From Limonium bicolor (taxonomy: Eukaryota; Streptophyta; Magnoliopsida; Caryophyllales; Plumbaginaceae), in NCBI GenBank assembly GCA_023374045.1, contig CM041783.1, forward strand, positions 97,747,298-97,811,297: a stretch of DNA of 64,000 nt, given 5' to 3'. Below the pieces are notes generated by a model. It made no database searches. It was given only the letters and a program-made list of their open reading frames with translations, and had not been told where the DNA came from. Made by a program: the position numbers and the translations under genes. How positions within the stretch are numbered: position 1 is the stretch's first letter; every line of letters begins with the position of its first letter. Shown piece by piece: positions 22,212 to 34,857 of the stretch.

Positions 22212-25200
22212 TGAAATACCCCAAACCTTGATATGTGGTTTAAATATCAAATTATGTTATATAAAGGCTAAAAGTGCCTTAGAACTCAGTGAACAATTTA
22301 AACATAGTAAAGTGCAATAAAGCACTAAGACACAGTTTGAGCAAAAACTGCTCTAAGCTATGAGTGAACTTGGTTAGGACCCAAAGAGCCTACCAAGACT
22401 TGATAACATTAATTATGATTTAATAAGGCTAATAAGTCCTTAGGAAACTTTGGCAGACAATGAAACCAACAAAACACAAGGTAATACCTTAAGTCAATAA
22501 GAGCAAAATGTGCTCTAAGCTTGGGATAAATTGGTATAAGACCTAATGGTCATACTTATATCTTATAAATAGTTAATGAACATATTAAATCAATTACCAA
22601 AGAAAACCAAGCTGAAAACAAGTTAAAACACAAAATGTGCTTTAAGGAGTCTTAAAGCACGTTTTTGAAAAATGTCTTGTAAATGAGTTTTGAATGGCTA
22701 AATGTCCATCATTACTCTTTAATTACATGTGTCTATAAAGTATCACATTTGGGTGGCCATATTAGTGGGAAATCAAAAATTTCACTTCTATGTGCCTTAG
22801 TTTGTGAATAGTAACTTTTATAAGCTAGTTTGTAACATATAATGTTATAAGTGATTAAGTTGGTCAACAAAGACCCAAACACCCTCCTAGGCATAATGGT
22901 GGCCGGTTTTTGTAGTGAGGAGTCACCAAGTATGTCAACTTGTTAAGTAAATAAATGTGACTCATAGTTACTATTTGCTTTAAGACTTAAATATCTTCAA
23001 AAGTAAGTTCTATCTTCATTCTCCCTTCCTTTCCTTCATTTCCCACGGTTCCACACTCTCTTCTTCCTCTCTTCTTCTTGTTCTCTCTCGGTGGTACATG
23101 ATAACCATGGAAGTCCATCTTTGACCACATGTAAAACCTAGCTCACTTAACCAATCAAAACAAACACCACCATTCTCTTAGTTAGCAAGCTCTACAATCT
23201 TGTCCTTTCAAACTTCAAAACCTCCATTTCGGTGCCAAGAGAAACCACCAGGGAGGAGCTTGAGCTCACCTTTTTACATATCATGTTCTCCTTTGCTTCA
23301 AGGTAAGGAAACTCAAATAAAATCCATGTTTCCCCTCCATGTTTCATGTTGTCCGAAAATTCACCTCACAATGGTGTATTTATCTTGCTTGTTTAGCTTC
23401 ATTTTGAATCTTCCAAGGCTAGGAGGAGTCCTCTCTTGATACTTATTCAAGTTCTCTTCCAATTCCAAGGTAAAACAATTACCTAATGTGTTAAAACAAT
23501 ATGTGTAACTAGGGTTTAAAATGAGATGAAGCATAATGCTTGAATACTCATTATGTTGTTTGTATAATGTTTAGAAGTTGACAAACAACCAACACCCCAC
23601 CGGTTTACAAGGAACCAAGAAAGAATTTGTGAGGAAAAAGAGGTAAACAAACTATCTCAATGTAGTTTAAATGCCTTAGGAACAGGAGCTAGATTTGCTT
23701 GATAAATACCTAAGGAGCCAATGGCAAGTGACCTAGTAAAGTGTTCTTAAGGAGACTAGTAAAAGAACATATGTTTTGGTGTATGTATTTGCAGGTCAAA
23801 GGCATTATTTATGTGGGAAATTCAGTGTTTAAGGTTATGCATTTAAGGGCCTAAGAGCCATGTTATTTAAGGGCCTAAGTGCCAAGCAATTTGAGTTATG
23901 CACTATATTGTGATGTAGTGCTTATGTGTGAAGTTTGTGTATAAAAATGTTTGACGGATTTTAGGTGTTTTTGAATGAATTAAGGTAAAAACCTAGTTTT
24001 GTTTGGATGTGAGTGTATACAAGAGAAGCTATGGCCAAATTTGGGAAGTGTGTAAGAAGTTCTAAGTGTTGTAAGTGAGTTTTGGTGAACTAGGAAGTGT
24101 TAAGGTGAATGAATGTTTACTTGAGAAGAAAACATGTGTAAGGTGTGATTTAGAGTGATGCAAGGATTTAGGTGTTATCTTGGAAGTTCTAGGAATTCAA
24201 TGTGTGTTTTGATGTTTTGAGGATGTATTTAAGTCTTGGAGGAAGTTGTTTAAGGTTTAGGTAATGTTGATATTCAAGGAACAGTGATGTTTAGGTATGA
24301 TGTGGAAAGGAGATTAGTTAGTAGAAAATGATGCTTAAGAGATGATGTTAAGATGAGGAGAAGTGTTTTGGGATAGTAGTTATAATAGGTGAGAAGCACC
24401 ATTTAGGAACCTAGTACAAATGTTGAAAGTGTTAAGGAATTTTACAAGGAAATAAGTAAAGGCTTAAGGAGTTAGAAATGAGTTTCATGGATGTTGTATG
24501 TGGATGTAAGGTTACAAATGATGTTAGAACACATTAAGAGGCCTTAGGAGAAGTTTGGTGAAGATTGGCAAGTTTTGGTAAGTTTAGAAGGCGACCGACC
24601 CAGGGCCGACCCAGTTTGTGGTCGGTCGAGCCTCTGTAAAATGTTGGGAAAATGTTCGGTGATGTCCGACCCAAAAGGGTGGGTCGGACATGGGTCGGTC
24701 GGTCAAGTTTCAAAGGTGAAAAATGTTCGCACATGGACCGACCCAGAATGGTGGGTCGGACGTGGGTCGGACGGGCATGTCTGTAAGGAAAGTAAAAGGG
24801 GTCCTGTAATGGACGACCCAGCTGTGGGTCGTGTCGGTGGGTCGGTCGGGCGTCGACCAAAAACATGGTTTAAGGTATGAAATGGTATGTATGATGGGGA
24901 TTGGTAGGTAATGATGTTATAAGGATGGTAAGGACATGTTGTTAGGTGAGTTTTAGTGACACCTAAGTGGGTTTAAAGTTGATTAAATGTGAGAGTAAAA
25001 CAAGTTAAAAATGTTAAGTTATGTAACTAAGTTAACGGGAAAAAGTAAGCATTGACATTAAATAATCAAGCAACCCCGATGTTATGAAACAAATGTGATG
25101 TTAACAGTTGTTCGAGAATTGCTCGAGTTACTAAATGGACGTGATTAAGTGGATCCGGTGACAGGTATGTTTTTGCAACCTGTGTCCTACCGGATTACAC

Positions 25201-26721
25201 CGGCTTGTATGCCAATGTTTTCTGGTGTTTGCACGTTATGATATAAACCATGAAACGAGTTAACAGTCATTATTGTTATTATATGTTTACGTGCCGATAC
25301 CGGTAACCTCTAATGCGCTTGAAGGGCTAGTTAACCACTATTAGGTAAACGTAAGAGAACGGTATCCGTAATAACGTTTCCGACTAAGGAACGTTCTAAC
25401 CACGGCTATGCGTGAGTTGGATATGTAATGTTTGTGCGTGGTGTTTTGTATGTGAAGGTATGACTCTCTTTTCCCTTGTGTATGTCTGACTAGACCTTAA
25501 CTCAATGTTTGTGATTGTTTAATAAAGTTCAAAGATGAACTTCTAATAAGTGCTAACGGGGGGAATGAGGAGTCCGGTCTGTTCCGGCCACGCGTTGAGT
25601 ATGGGGGTCGTTGTCATATCAGGTTCGATCCTCTCTGATGTATGGTTGTTTTCCAATTTGGTTCCCAACCTTCCCTTTAGCTTAACCAAGGCTATTACTG
25701 ACTCACGTCGGGCCACAGGGGCATACTATTGTTATGTTTGTTTCGGTGTGGCTTGGATCACTATATCGAGACACCTGTGTTAAGTTAACCGTTCATTTAC
25801 GAGACGGTAACGAGTTATGTAACGAGCTTATCATGAGAACTGGCAACATCTAGCTCACCAGTATTTGTGATGTTGGGTCGGTTCCTAAGAGAACCATTCC
25901 CGTTGTATTATGTGTTTGTTGTGATGCAATACTTATTGCGGTGTTATGTTGGCACATGGAAACGGACAAAGTGTTGTTAAGTGTTGTTACGTAGTGTATG
26001 GTAATGTTGTAAAATGTGAAGGTGTGGATCATGGATATGATTCCCAGTTTGTGATAAGAGGCGTTTAAGGATAACCCGATTTAAGGGTATGTGTCGTCTA
26101 TTAAGGAAGTAGAGCTCCGTTGGAGGAGAAACACTCTAGGGATGATGAAAACCATGGGTGACTTGTTAAGTAGGTGTATTATCCGATTGTGAGCCTATGA
26201 GGCGAAATGTTAAGTGTTGCGTTTATTGTTTTTTCACATGCATGATTTAAATATAATCACTGTGCTAAGTCGACAATTAGTTGTGGCGTGGCCCGGTAGC
26301 ATGGGGCTGCGGGATACCATACCAGCAAAGGTGCTGAGCCCTTGGGGCCACCCCTTTCTCTTCTTTTCCTATTTCAGGTACGAAGTGCTGGAAGCCGTTC
26401 GAGTAGGAGGGGTAGTCATTGTACATGGGGGTAAACAATTAAGTTATGAATACGTAGGTGTAGTAAGACCGAAATTGTTGTCGGCATCAGTTTATAGTAC
26501 TCGGTATAGTTTAAGGTGTATGTTTTGTTATTGTTAATGGAAAGGATAACTGATGTATAGTTGCTCGGGAATTTAGCCCATCAGACCGGTACATTGTGTA
26601 TGTATTTAGCCTGTTAGCCCGTGGGGGCTAACGGCGTAACACCAACAAGTTAAGTAATGTGATGAGGATTGTTCTTCCGCTGCGTTTGTTGTAGTATGTT
26701 AATGTTGGATGGGGTGTTACA
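22212..26721 (+). mobile_element. Solo LTR of the TGAAATACCCC superfamily
   Basis: Begins TGAAATACCCCAAACC and ends GGGGTGTTACA, 4,510 bp, with no primer site, coding region or second LTR. The flanks are ATAAT on the left and TAATT on the right; ATAAT is recovered if one A is shared with the terminal CA, so a 5-bp duplication with one base lost is likely. Long solo LTRs arise by recombination between the two LTRs of one element. Putative splice donors of the CAAGGTAA type recur in the first part (near 23303, 23468, 23641). The palindrome array is at 24593-24856. Confidence 0.8.
24593..24856. repeat. Palindromic hairpin array, CCGACCCA type
   Basis: Four units of about 55-90 bp, each with arms such as GACCGACCCA and TGGGTCGGTC or GGGTCGGAC. 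The arms can pair to form GC-rich hairpins. It stands a little past the middle of the LTR, as do the arrays at 36515, 40677 and (inverted) 54834. Confidence 0.75.
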
Positions 26722-29471
26722 TAATTCTTATCATTTTATATAGCATTAATCTCCTTTGTTCATGTAATATATACATATGTGCTTATAATATATATATATA
26801 TAATAATTGTAGGTTTATATTACTCATAACACCATATTATATTATTCTCTCAATATATAATAATCCAAATATATATAATATACTTTATATAATATATATA
26901 TATTGTATGTTACCATTCTTCTCAATAACATAACAACTTTTTCTCATTCCTTAATTATCCTTAATCTGTCACGCATTGCATGGCTATATCCATAACACTT
27001 TTGTTTATTACTTTCTAACCCCAAATATCTTAAAATATTTACAATTTAACTCCTTATACTTGTATAGCCTATAGTTTTTATTCCTTACTTATTTATACCA
27101 AATATCCACTTCTAATTTCTTCCAACCTTCAAACACAATCTAAACTTCCTCAAATCCAAATTCCTACCCACCATTTTCGGATATTACACTTTGACCCCAC
27201 TTATTTTTATAATCTTACAATTCACCACTAATTACATTTATCTTATAATTTTAATTCTTACTTTAATAAACTCCAAATCTTCCCTTATGAATACGGTAAT
27301 TACCAATAGACCACACACTAATCTCGTCCTATACAACATGTTTTCCATATTTATGTTTTGACCCCATAAGTTTTACAACTTCTACAATTATTTTATAAGT
27401 CTTATCTAATCTTTAGTTTTAACACTTATATTAAATAACTTCCTACTCACCCCTTAATTTTCCAAAAATTACCATACATGACCATATGCCATTCGGCCTT
27501 TACCTATATTTCTCCTTAATTACGATCTCACCCCATAAAGTTTATATTCTTTACATTTATACTATATTCTTATTTAATTTAATATTTCATTATTTATCCT
27601 CAAACTTGGTCAAAACTTTGACCCATACTATATTTAATTTTTCTCATATTTACCGAGAACTTTATAAAATTACAGTTTGGGCTCCAAATCTTCTAAAATT
27701 TACAATTTACCCTTAAACTTCCTTAATCTTATATTTGTCCATTTCTTTCCAACCAACCTTATACTTTCAGCCTTATAATGTTCCTAGCACTTAAAATATG
27801 TTCTCTTTTCATTTAACAACCTTTCTTTAGTCTAAAGTTTATTAAATCATTATATAAACGTTATAATTCATTTAAAAGTCAAATTTGTACTTAAATATAT
27901 CAAAAACTTTCCAATCTCTTAGATAATTTTCCTAAGTCCTCAAAATGTCTTAAATTACCTAAATACCCCTAAATTTTTATACATAGCACCAAATTTTATA
28001 ACTTGTGCTTTTATAGCATTGTATGTTACAAAAACCTTACAAATACAAGCCTAAGCAATTGGCTATAATATAATCTTTAATATAAGCTTTAAATGTATTA
28101 AAAAAACACATCAACTATAGTTTAATCTCGACTTTATTTATTTATACCACATAGTTTCCAATAATTCATGTTTAACCCTTTTAACTTAATGGTTTGTACA
28201 TTAATCACTAGTTAATATGTTCCAACATAGTTTTAAGTTGATTTCCTTGGTCAATTTTGACCATTTTCTTCCTAGGTTTTTAGATATGATTCAATCTCCG
28301 ACATAATCAACTTAACAACATTAAATTAACCTTAAACTTTGGGACCTACCTCTTTATGCCCAAAGTTAAATTTCCCAAGATACACTCTCGACACTAAATA
28401 CTATAAGGTTTATAAGATGAGTTTTTACACAAACCAAGATGATTAATGAAGTTTTGAAGCATTAAGGACTTGGATTAGTAGCTTACTTTCTCAAAGTATA
28501 TTTTCTCTTGAAATTTGATGCACTTTTGGCCAGCCCTTTAAAGGTATTGTAACTTTAGTTTGGCCACATGAACAAGAAGAGAGTGGAGCATAATGTTAAG
28601 GCCTTTGAACACTATAACGATTCAAAAGAAACAATCAAAGGCTTTAAGGCCTAAAATAAGTTCTAAGGTTGAAACTTTACCTTATAGCACAAGGAACTTG
28701 ATTTCCCATTTCCAAATTTTCGGCCACACTAATAAAAGGTGTAGGAAGGCTTCAGAGACCAATTATTGATGCTTAATATTTATAACTTTCTTACCTATAT
28801 TTGGTGGTGTGTTAACTATATCTTATTTGGGAATGGGGTTTCCATTAAGTTCTTAATGGTACGTTATTGGGTTTCTTATGTTGGCGGTAGCCGCCTTAAT
28901 GGTAGTGGAATGTTTGAAGAAGCATGGAAGGCTTCAGAGACCAATTATTGATGCTTGAAGTAGTTGTTTTAAGGACTGCTTATGCGCCTTTCCTGGAAGA
29001 ATGGATGTAAATGCTGTAAGCTTTGCCTCACCCTTGTCTATCTTTCTTTAGGTTTTCTAGGCTTTTGTCTAGGACACTTATATGTACTAATCTTGTTATG
29101 TGTATGGATGTGGCACTTATGGGGTAGCTATCTGTTGGTCGGTGATGCGTTAGTGAAGAGGCATGTTAGGCTTTTTGAGTCATAGGGAGATTAGTGGGTT
29201 GGGGGGGGGGGTGATGTTTAGGTTTCTCTATGGTTTTCAATGGAGGTTTAGTTCCTTTATAAAATGTATTGGCCTCATTATTGTTTTAATCTCTTATCTG
29301 CTCTGCACTTTGTTTGGATGGTTTCTAGGCATGTAAAACCAAAGTCTTAATATAAGGTCCGTATTTTTCAAAAAATTTAAAAAGCTCAAGAGGAACTCTT
29401 TCAAGTTTTTTGAAAACTGTCAATCAATATTTCACATCATCCTCATACCTAGATCACGATTCCACTTCAAT
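26722..29471 (-). mobile_element. Minus-strand Ty3/gypsy LTR, second segment
   Basis: Continues the LTR that starts at 20470 after the solo-LTR insertion and is itself cut at 29472 by another LTR. Very AT-rich (26740-28300), similar in style to 6527-7200. No coding sequence. The short frames at 26709-26933 and 27486-27716 are products of AT-rich low complexity. Confidence 0.55.
28742..28955. repeat. Direct repeat of ~30 bp, 180 bp apart
   Basis: GGCTTCAGAGACCAATTATT followed by GATGCTT occurs at about 28748 and again at about 28928. The intervening 150 bp is not otherwise repeated in the window, so this may be a small insertion flanked by a long duplication or a local tandem duplication. Confidence 0.6.
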
Positions 29472-29715
29472 TGAAATACCCCTAAATAATTAAATGTTAT
29501 TTAAAATATAATTAACTATTAAGGTATAAACAATCAAGCACGTAATAACTTGCGAACAAACGAACAGTTTAATATTACCGTTATGTACATATGGATATAT
29601 ATGTACATATACACAACGTTACAAGATTATAACGTTGTACATATAACTAAAACGCGACAAATAAAATAGTCGCACCCGTATATGGGTATAATTAATAACG
29701 TGACATAACAAAATA

Positions 29716-29718
<3 letters not shown>

Positions 29719-29748
<30 letters not shown>
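29719..29748. repeat. (TA)n microsatellite
   Basis: About 15 TA units. Confidence 0.9.
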
Positions 29749-29751
<3 letters not shown>

Positions 29752-29840
29752 CGTACATACATAACGCGACATGTTAATACAGTTGCATGTATACAAGAAA
29801 TAAGTATAAATGATGCTGAAACGAAAAAAAAAGAGCAAAC

Positions 29841-29912
29841 GTGCTCTAGCCGGGATTTGAACCCGAGACCTTTCGTACCCTTTCCGAAACCTTAACCGAT
29901 TGAGCTGTGCTT
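29841..29912 (-). pseudogene. tRNA-derived sequence with A- and B-box
   Basis: On the minus strand the block contains AGCTCAATCGGTTAAGG, close to a tRNA D-arm/A-box, a TTTCG..CGAAA stem where an anticodon arm would be, and CGGGTTCAAATCCCG, a good T-arm with B-box GGTTCAAATCC. The acceptor strands (TCAAGCA and CTAGAGC) do not pair, and the anticodon loop is too long, so this is a tRNA pseudogene or SINE head rather than a working tRNA gene. Both Pol III internal promoter boxes look usable. Confidence 0.6.
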
Positions 29913-31089
29913 GATTTCAGTAAATAACCCCCACGACTTGAAACTAGTATCGGATTTAATCGGGTACTACAAAAAAGAAAACCAAACGTAGAGCGTCGTT
30001 CTTCTTCTACCTCGATGCAGTAACTAATTGAACAGACAGGAAAACAGAAAATGGGAAAATCCATTCTCCTCCTTGCTCCAAGGCCCCACGCACAGGCAAA
30101 TTGAATTGGAGAGTAAAAAAAAATAGAGGACAACACCCTCCCTTCTTGTTCTGTGCGACAGCCTGAAAGAAACCAGACTTGGACTCTCTCTGTATGGACT
30201 AACGAGTTAAATAAACCGTGCCTCATGCTCCTAGACTGTGCTACCTTGAGTTTAGTGAGAACAGTCAATATACAAGAGATGGGCACACTCTGTTTTGTTC
30301 CAAAAGCTCACGTCTCAGAGTGTGAGCATCTTAGTTTTTCACAATTCCTTTGGAACTTGTAACTAGTAGCAATTGTTTACTCAACTGAGTTAGGCCCTCC
30401 TGCCTCTGTCATTCGATTAATACTCCATTCCAGTCCTGTTTCTCCTCGCTTGCATGCCCACACCAACAGCAAGCCAAGAACAACCGCTGTTACTCCTACG
30501 TGAAGGTAAGCTAAGCCTCTTGACTCTTCTTCTACCTTCTCGATTCTTTCTTCCTCTGACCCTAAGCTTTAACTACGACATATAAACCTCCATCTTTGAA
30601 GCAGTAGATCAAGTACCTATCTACCCTTTTGCATTGCCCGATTGGTGTGTTTAAACCTGCACACCAGATTGACTATGGTAGATCAGCAAGGTAAGAAAGG
30701 AAGGTTTTTTACTGCAATTTCCTTTATTCTCCATTCTCGGTTCAAAAGTTTAGCTTGTGACATCTCCCTCTGTCTTCTCCATATTAGTGTGTTAAGTTCC
30801 CTTGGTGAGATCACTCTGAGAGCGAGCAAAATCCCCAGCCAACTAGCCCCTGATCAAGGTGAGAAAAGCTGTTTAAATCTGTACTTCTCTACACTTCCTA
30901 ACAACACTAAAGCAAGCAACGACTGAACATGGCATATGGGTTTTTGTCCAGCTGTACCAGGAAGTACCAAGGGCTGACCCAGGGAAAACCATTGAGACAC
31001 TCAAGAGGTGAGCTAGCTCTAAACCGATTTGCATATACAAAAAAAAAACACACAGCAAAACTATCAAGCTTCAGTTATTAAGTATTTCG

Positions 31090-33960
31090 AATTCGGTAGA
31101 ACTGGTTTTGCATAACAAATCCTGAAGTGTTGTCCACATTGTTATGAACCTATTTTGAGGTTAGGGCTACATTAGACACTTAACTAAGTATTAGCTGACC
31201 TGAGAATGTGAGAAAACAGACAACCTATTGAAATAGAAATAAATGACTGCAGAAAATGCAAGGGTTGATTTTCAGTGCTGTGTCTTTTGAGTTCTGTATA
31301 GATATGTTTCAGTGGTGTAGTCCTTGATTACTTTGGACTCTCTTAAAATTAACACAATACTAAAATATATGGCTAAGTAGGCAGACGGGTGGATAAGAAA
31401 GCTGAGAGTCAAACTGGTGAGCAAAACAGAAACAAAACAGAAGAAAGAAACATTAGTTTCAGTTTCTGAAATTTAGTGTTCTTCTGGATATTAACCTCAC
31501 AGGGGTATAGCCAAGGTTTTGTGGGTTCTTTGAGGATAGAATCTTATTAAGACACCTAGCTAAGCAATTTAAGGAAAATAAAAGTAAACCATATCAGGTT
31601 CTGATTTATGATTGCAGTGGCGAGAAATTTCTGTTCCAGCAGAGGCAAGTTTCTGTAGGATTACCAAGCTACTTGTCTTTTAAAATGAGAATGAAACACC
31701 TAACTATGTAGGTTAGCAATGAAGGAAGATTGAAAATTAGAAATCAAGAACTCTCAGAAAACCCAAAAAAGTTATCAGGCCCTTACGTCTCAGTAGGAAC
31801 TTCCAAAACTTTTGAGTTCTGCATATTAACTTCTTAGGGTATAACCCTTGTTGTTGTGGGTTTCTTTGGAGTTAAACTACTGATAAAACTCTTAGTAAGT
31901 GGAGTAACACTTAGGTAGAAGTAACAATCTATTAATGAGCAATAAGAAAAACAAAAGAGGAAAGAGAGATCAATTTTAGTCTCGTGTTTCAGTTGACTGG
32001 TTTCTGAAAACTCTTATCTCAGTAGGTGTGATCTTCTGTAACTTTAACCTAGCGCCTTGAGTTATTTCAGACCTTAAACTATATTAAGATGTGAAACTAG
32101 ATGGCTAAAGAGCCTAGGGGAAACGAGAGGAACCAAATCATCAACAAACAAAAGGTGAGAATAGAAGATAAAGAAAACAATTAAAGCTTTCAGTTTCTTC
32201 CTAAGTTTTCATTTGTAAGTGTCTATGTGTAACTTGTACAGAGGCTGTATGAGTGTTGCAGTGGGTTAAGGAAGAGCTAAAAACCTGTTAACTCATGTAA
32301 GTAAGGTGGGGAAAATGGAAGTAGAGGTAATCAGATTAAAAGAACCGAAAGGAAATAAAGGAGAGTTATCAGATTTTTTTTAGGCTCAGTTTATCAGTTT
32401 TGTGCAGTTTTGTTTTTGGATGCGCCTGTGATATTACCAAGGGTGTGTAAGGGATTGTGTTGAGAGGGTTGTGTGCTTAAAGCCTTGCTAACTCATCTAA
32501 CTAAGCGTGTGGACATCTTGGGGAAACTGGAAGTCAAAATTCAAAGTAAAGAGAAGGAATAGAAGTGAGGTTAGCAAATTGGTATTTCAGTTTCCAGGTT
32601 TTGTATTAAACACTTATCAGAGGGATTCAATGGAGATGTATTGGGAGGTTAATGAGTCCACACACATCTAACACAATTAAGTAAGTCCTAAACATCTTGG
32701 GGAAAGATAAACAATCAGATTAACAAACAATAATGAAACTGAAGGACAAATTCGTGAACAGAAAGAGAAAAAGAATGGAGTATGTCAGTTCAGATTTCCA
32801 CCAGAATGTCGGTTCTGTGTATTTAAGGATGATTTGGGTTGTCATGAAGTTGAAGACTTACTAACACCTAGTTAATGAGTAAGAGGATGGTGGGATGAAA
32901 TGAAAATAAATTCGTGAGCTGACAGAAAGAATTAAGGAAAAGATAGCAGGATGCAATGTTCCAGTTTTAAGCCTTGTTTCTGAAGTTTGTTCTTTGTGTA
33001 ACCCTATTACAAAGGGCTTACAAGGGTGGAATTAAATGATAAACATTCCTAGAACGTAACCAATACACTCAAGTAAGATATTAACACCATAGGGAAGAAT
33101 GAAAGACAGATTGATATCAAACAGAAGAGAAACAAAAGAAAAGTTCAGTTATGACTTTCAGTATTGTAGTGTATCTCAGTCCTGTGTAAGCCTGCTTCAG
33201 AGGGTTTATGAGGGGTGAAATGGATGAGGAACAAACCTAACCATACCTAAGACACTTAAGTGAAGCTATAAACACCTTGGGGATGAATTAAATATCTGTT
33301 CGACAACAGACAGGGGAAGGGAGATGATAATGCATCAGTGCAGGTTTTGTTTTGATTATCTTGAGTATATGTTTCTGTATAACCACTCTACAGAAGGGTT
33401 AAGGAGACTGTGATGGCCTAATAATGGATTTAAAATCTAGCTGATACATTTAAGGGAGGTTAGAAACAATTGGGACAGAATAGAGTCGAAATAATCAGAC
33501 AAGAAGAAAGAATGAAGAAGAAACACACAGTTTTTGTTTTCAGGTTTTTCTGTAATTAGTTGCCTCTGTATAATGGTAATACAGATGGAATAAGAGTGTT
33601 TCTTTGGTCTGGAAATGAACCTAGAACCCTTATAATACACCTACCTAAGAGTATAGACACTTATGGAAAAATTAAAAATTCAATCAATGCGTTAGAAGAG
33701 AAGTTGGAATGAAAGTATGCACAGTTTTGATGTTTCGGTTTTCTGAAATCATTGCCTCTGTGTCATCAACTTCCAGAGGGTTAGAAGTGTGGTACTGATT
33801 AACAATGAACTTAAACCATAGCTAACAACTTCAGCTAGGTTAACTAAACGTGTCGAGAAGATGAAACATCAGTGGAGTTAACTAGGAACAAGAACCAAGA
33901 AAAGATGTGTAGTTGTTGTTTCAGATTTCATTTATAGGATGCTTCTGTAGCTGAGCAGCA
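31090..33960 (+). repeat. Degenerate ~190-bp tandem repeat array, longer version
   Basis: The same unit as at 1130-2885. CTGTATAA-like landmarks are near 31294, 31483, 31652, 31822, 32003, 32222, 32602, 32813, 32993, 33182, 33373, 33564, 33753 and 33943. There are about 15 units against about 10 in the other copy. The array ends at the same junction (GATTAAGATATAATATAG, near 33968). Confidence 0.75.
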
Positions 33961-34857
33961 GTGGGGGATTAAGATATAATATAGTTTTAAATTTTATGAT
34001 GTATGATGAATGCAGTATGATATAAAGTGAACGGTGAAATTGGGATATTGAGAGTATGGGATTTGGTAGGAAATTGAATCAAGATACATGCATTTCCGGT
34101 AGTTATAACAAGTGCCATAAGACCTTGGGTTATATTCTACTACAAGGTCTCGACGTTATAAAATTAAGTACCTACAACATATTATAAGTATGTGGATATA
34201 TTGTGACCAATGAGAATTATGTAAATAAAGGAGCACAAGTGTAACATAGGTGCATGTCCATTATTTTCGGTACATACATATAGTTACCAAAACTATATGT
34301 CGTAAAGTTGAATGACACATAAAATATCATACTATAAAACATCAAGAAAAGGTAACGCTGAACAATATTATGTGAGCAAAACCATAGTTTAATAGAACTG
34401 TCATACTGAGCGCATGTGTATATATAAATACATGTCAAGAATAAAGATATAAACTATAGTATACAATGACATGAAAATACTATAGTTAACATACGATTTT
34501 AGTATGATAAACAAACCTTGAATGAAAGATAACAAGAGTATAATGTAAGGTTCCATACTCCATGGTAAACCGAGTATTAACTCACACTACGAGTAAAAAG
34601 CTTAAAGTTAACGATACCGGAACTCATAACAGTTGTATTACCGGGGTTACTGATGTTATTCGGAAATACCGAATCATAATGTCATGTGGATTGACACTTA
34701 GCGTTCTTCGTATTGTTAGATCGCCATTCGGATGTGCGCGCTCGATAGCCCTAGCGGTCTACACTGCGTGATCTTGGACACGATGTACGATATGTAAAGG
34801 GGTTTGATCCGAGTTTTCCGGAGGAATTCCTCGGGCTTGGATTTGTTTGATAAATAA

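Larger units (their letters stand above)
29472..34857 (+). mobile_element. Long plus-strand Ty3/gypsy LTR, interrupted at its 3' part
   Basis: Begins TGAAATACCCCTAAAT at 29472 (left flank TCAAT) and is collinear with 1-6526. It is cut at 34858 by the insertion of a minus-strand LTR, and its last ~1.35 kb is not in the window. It holds an A/T microsatellite (29719-29748), a tRNA-like block (29841-29912), several splice-donor-like sites (30506, 30689, 30858, 31006) and a 190-bp repeat array. No protein-coding region is credible. Confidence 0.7.

Noticed and set aside
24534..24880. Overlapping ~100-codon frames on both strands
   Set aside because: Generated by the GC-rich palindrome array; repetitive Arg/Pro/Gly content.
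29841..29912. Functional tRNA gene
   Set aside because: Acceptor strands do not pair and the anticodon loop is too long; kept only as tRNA-derived.
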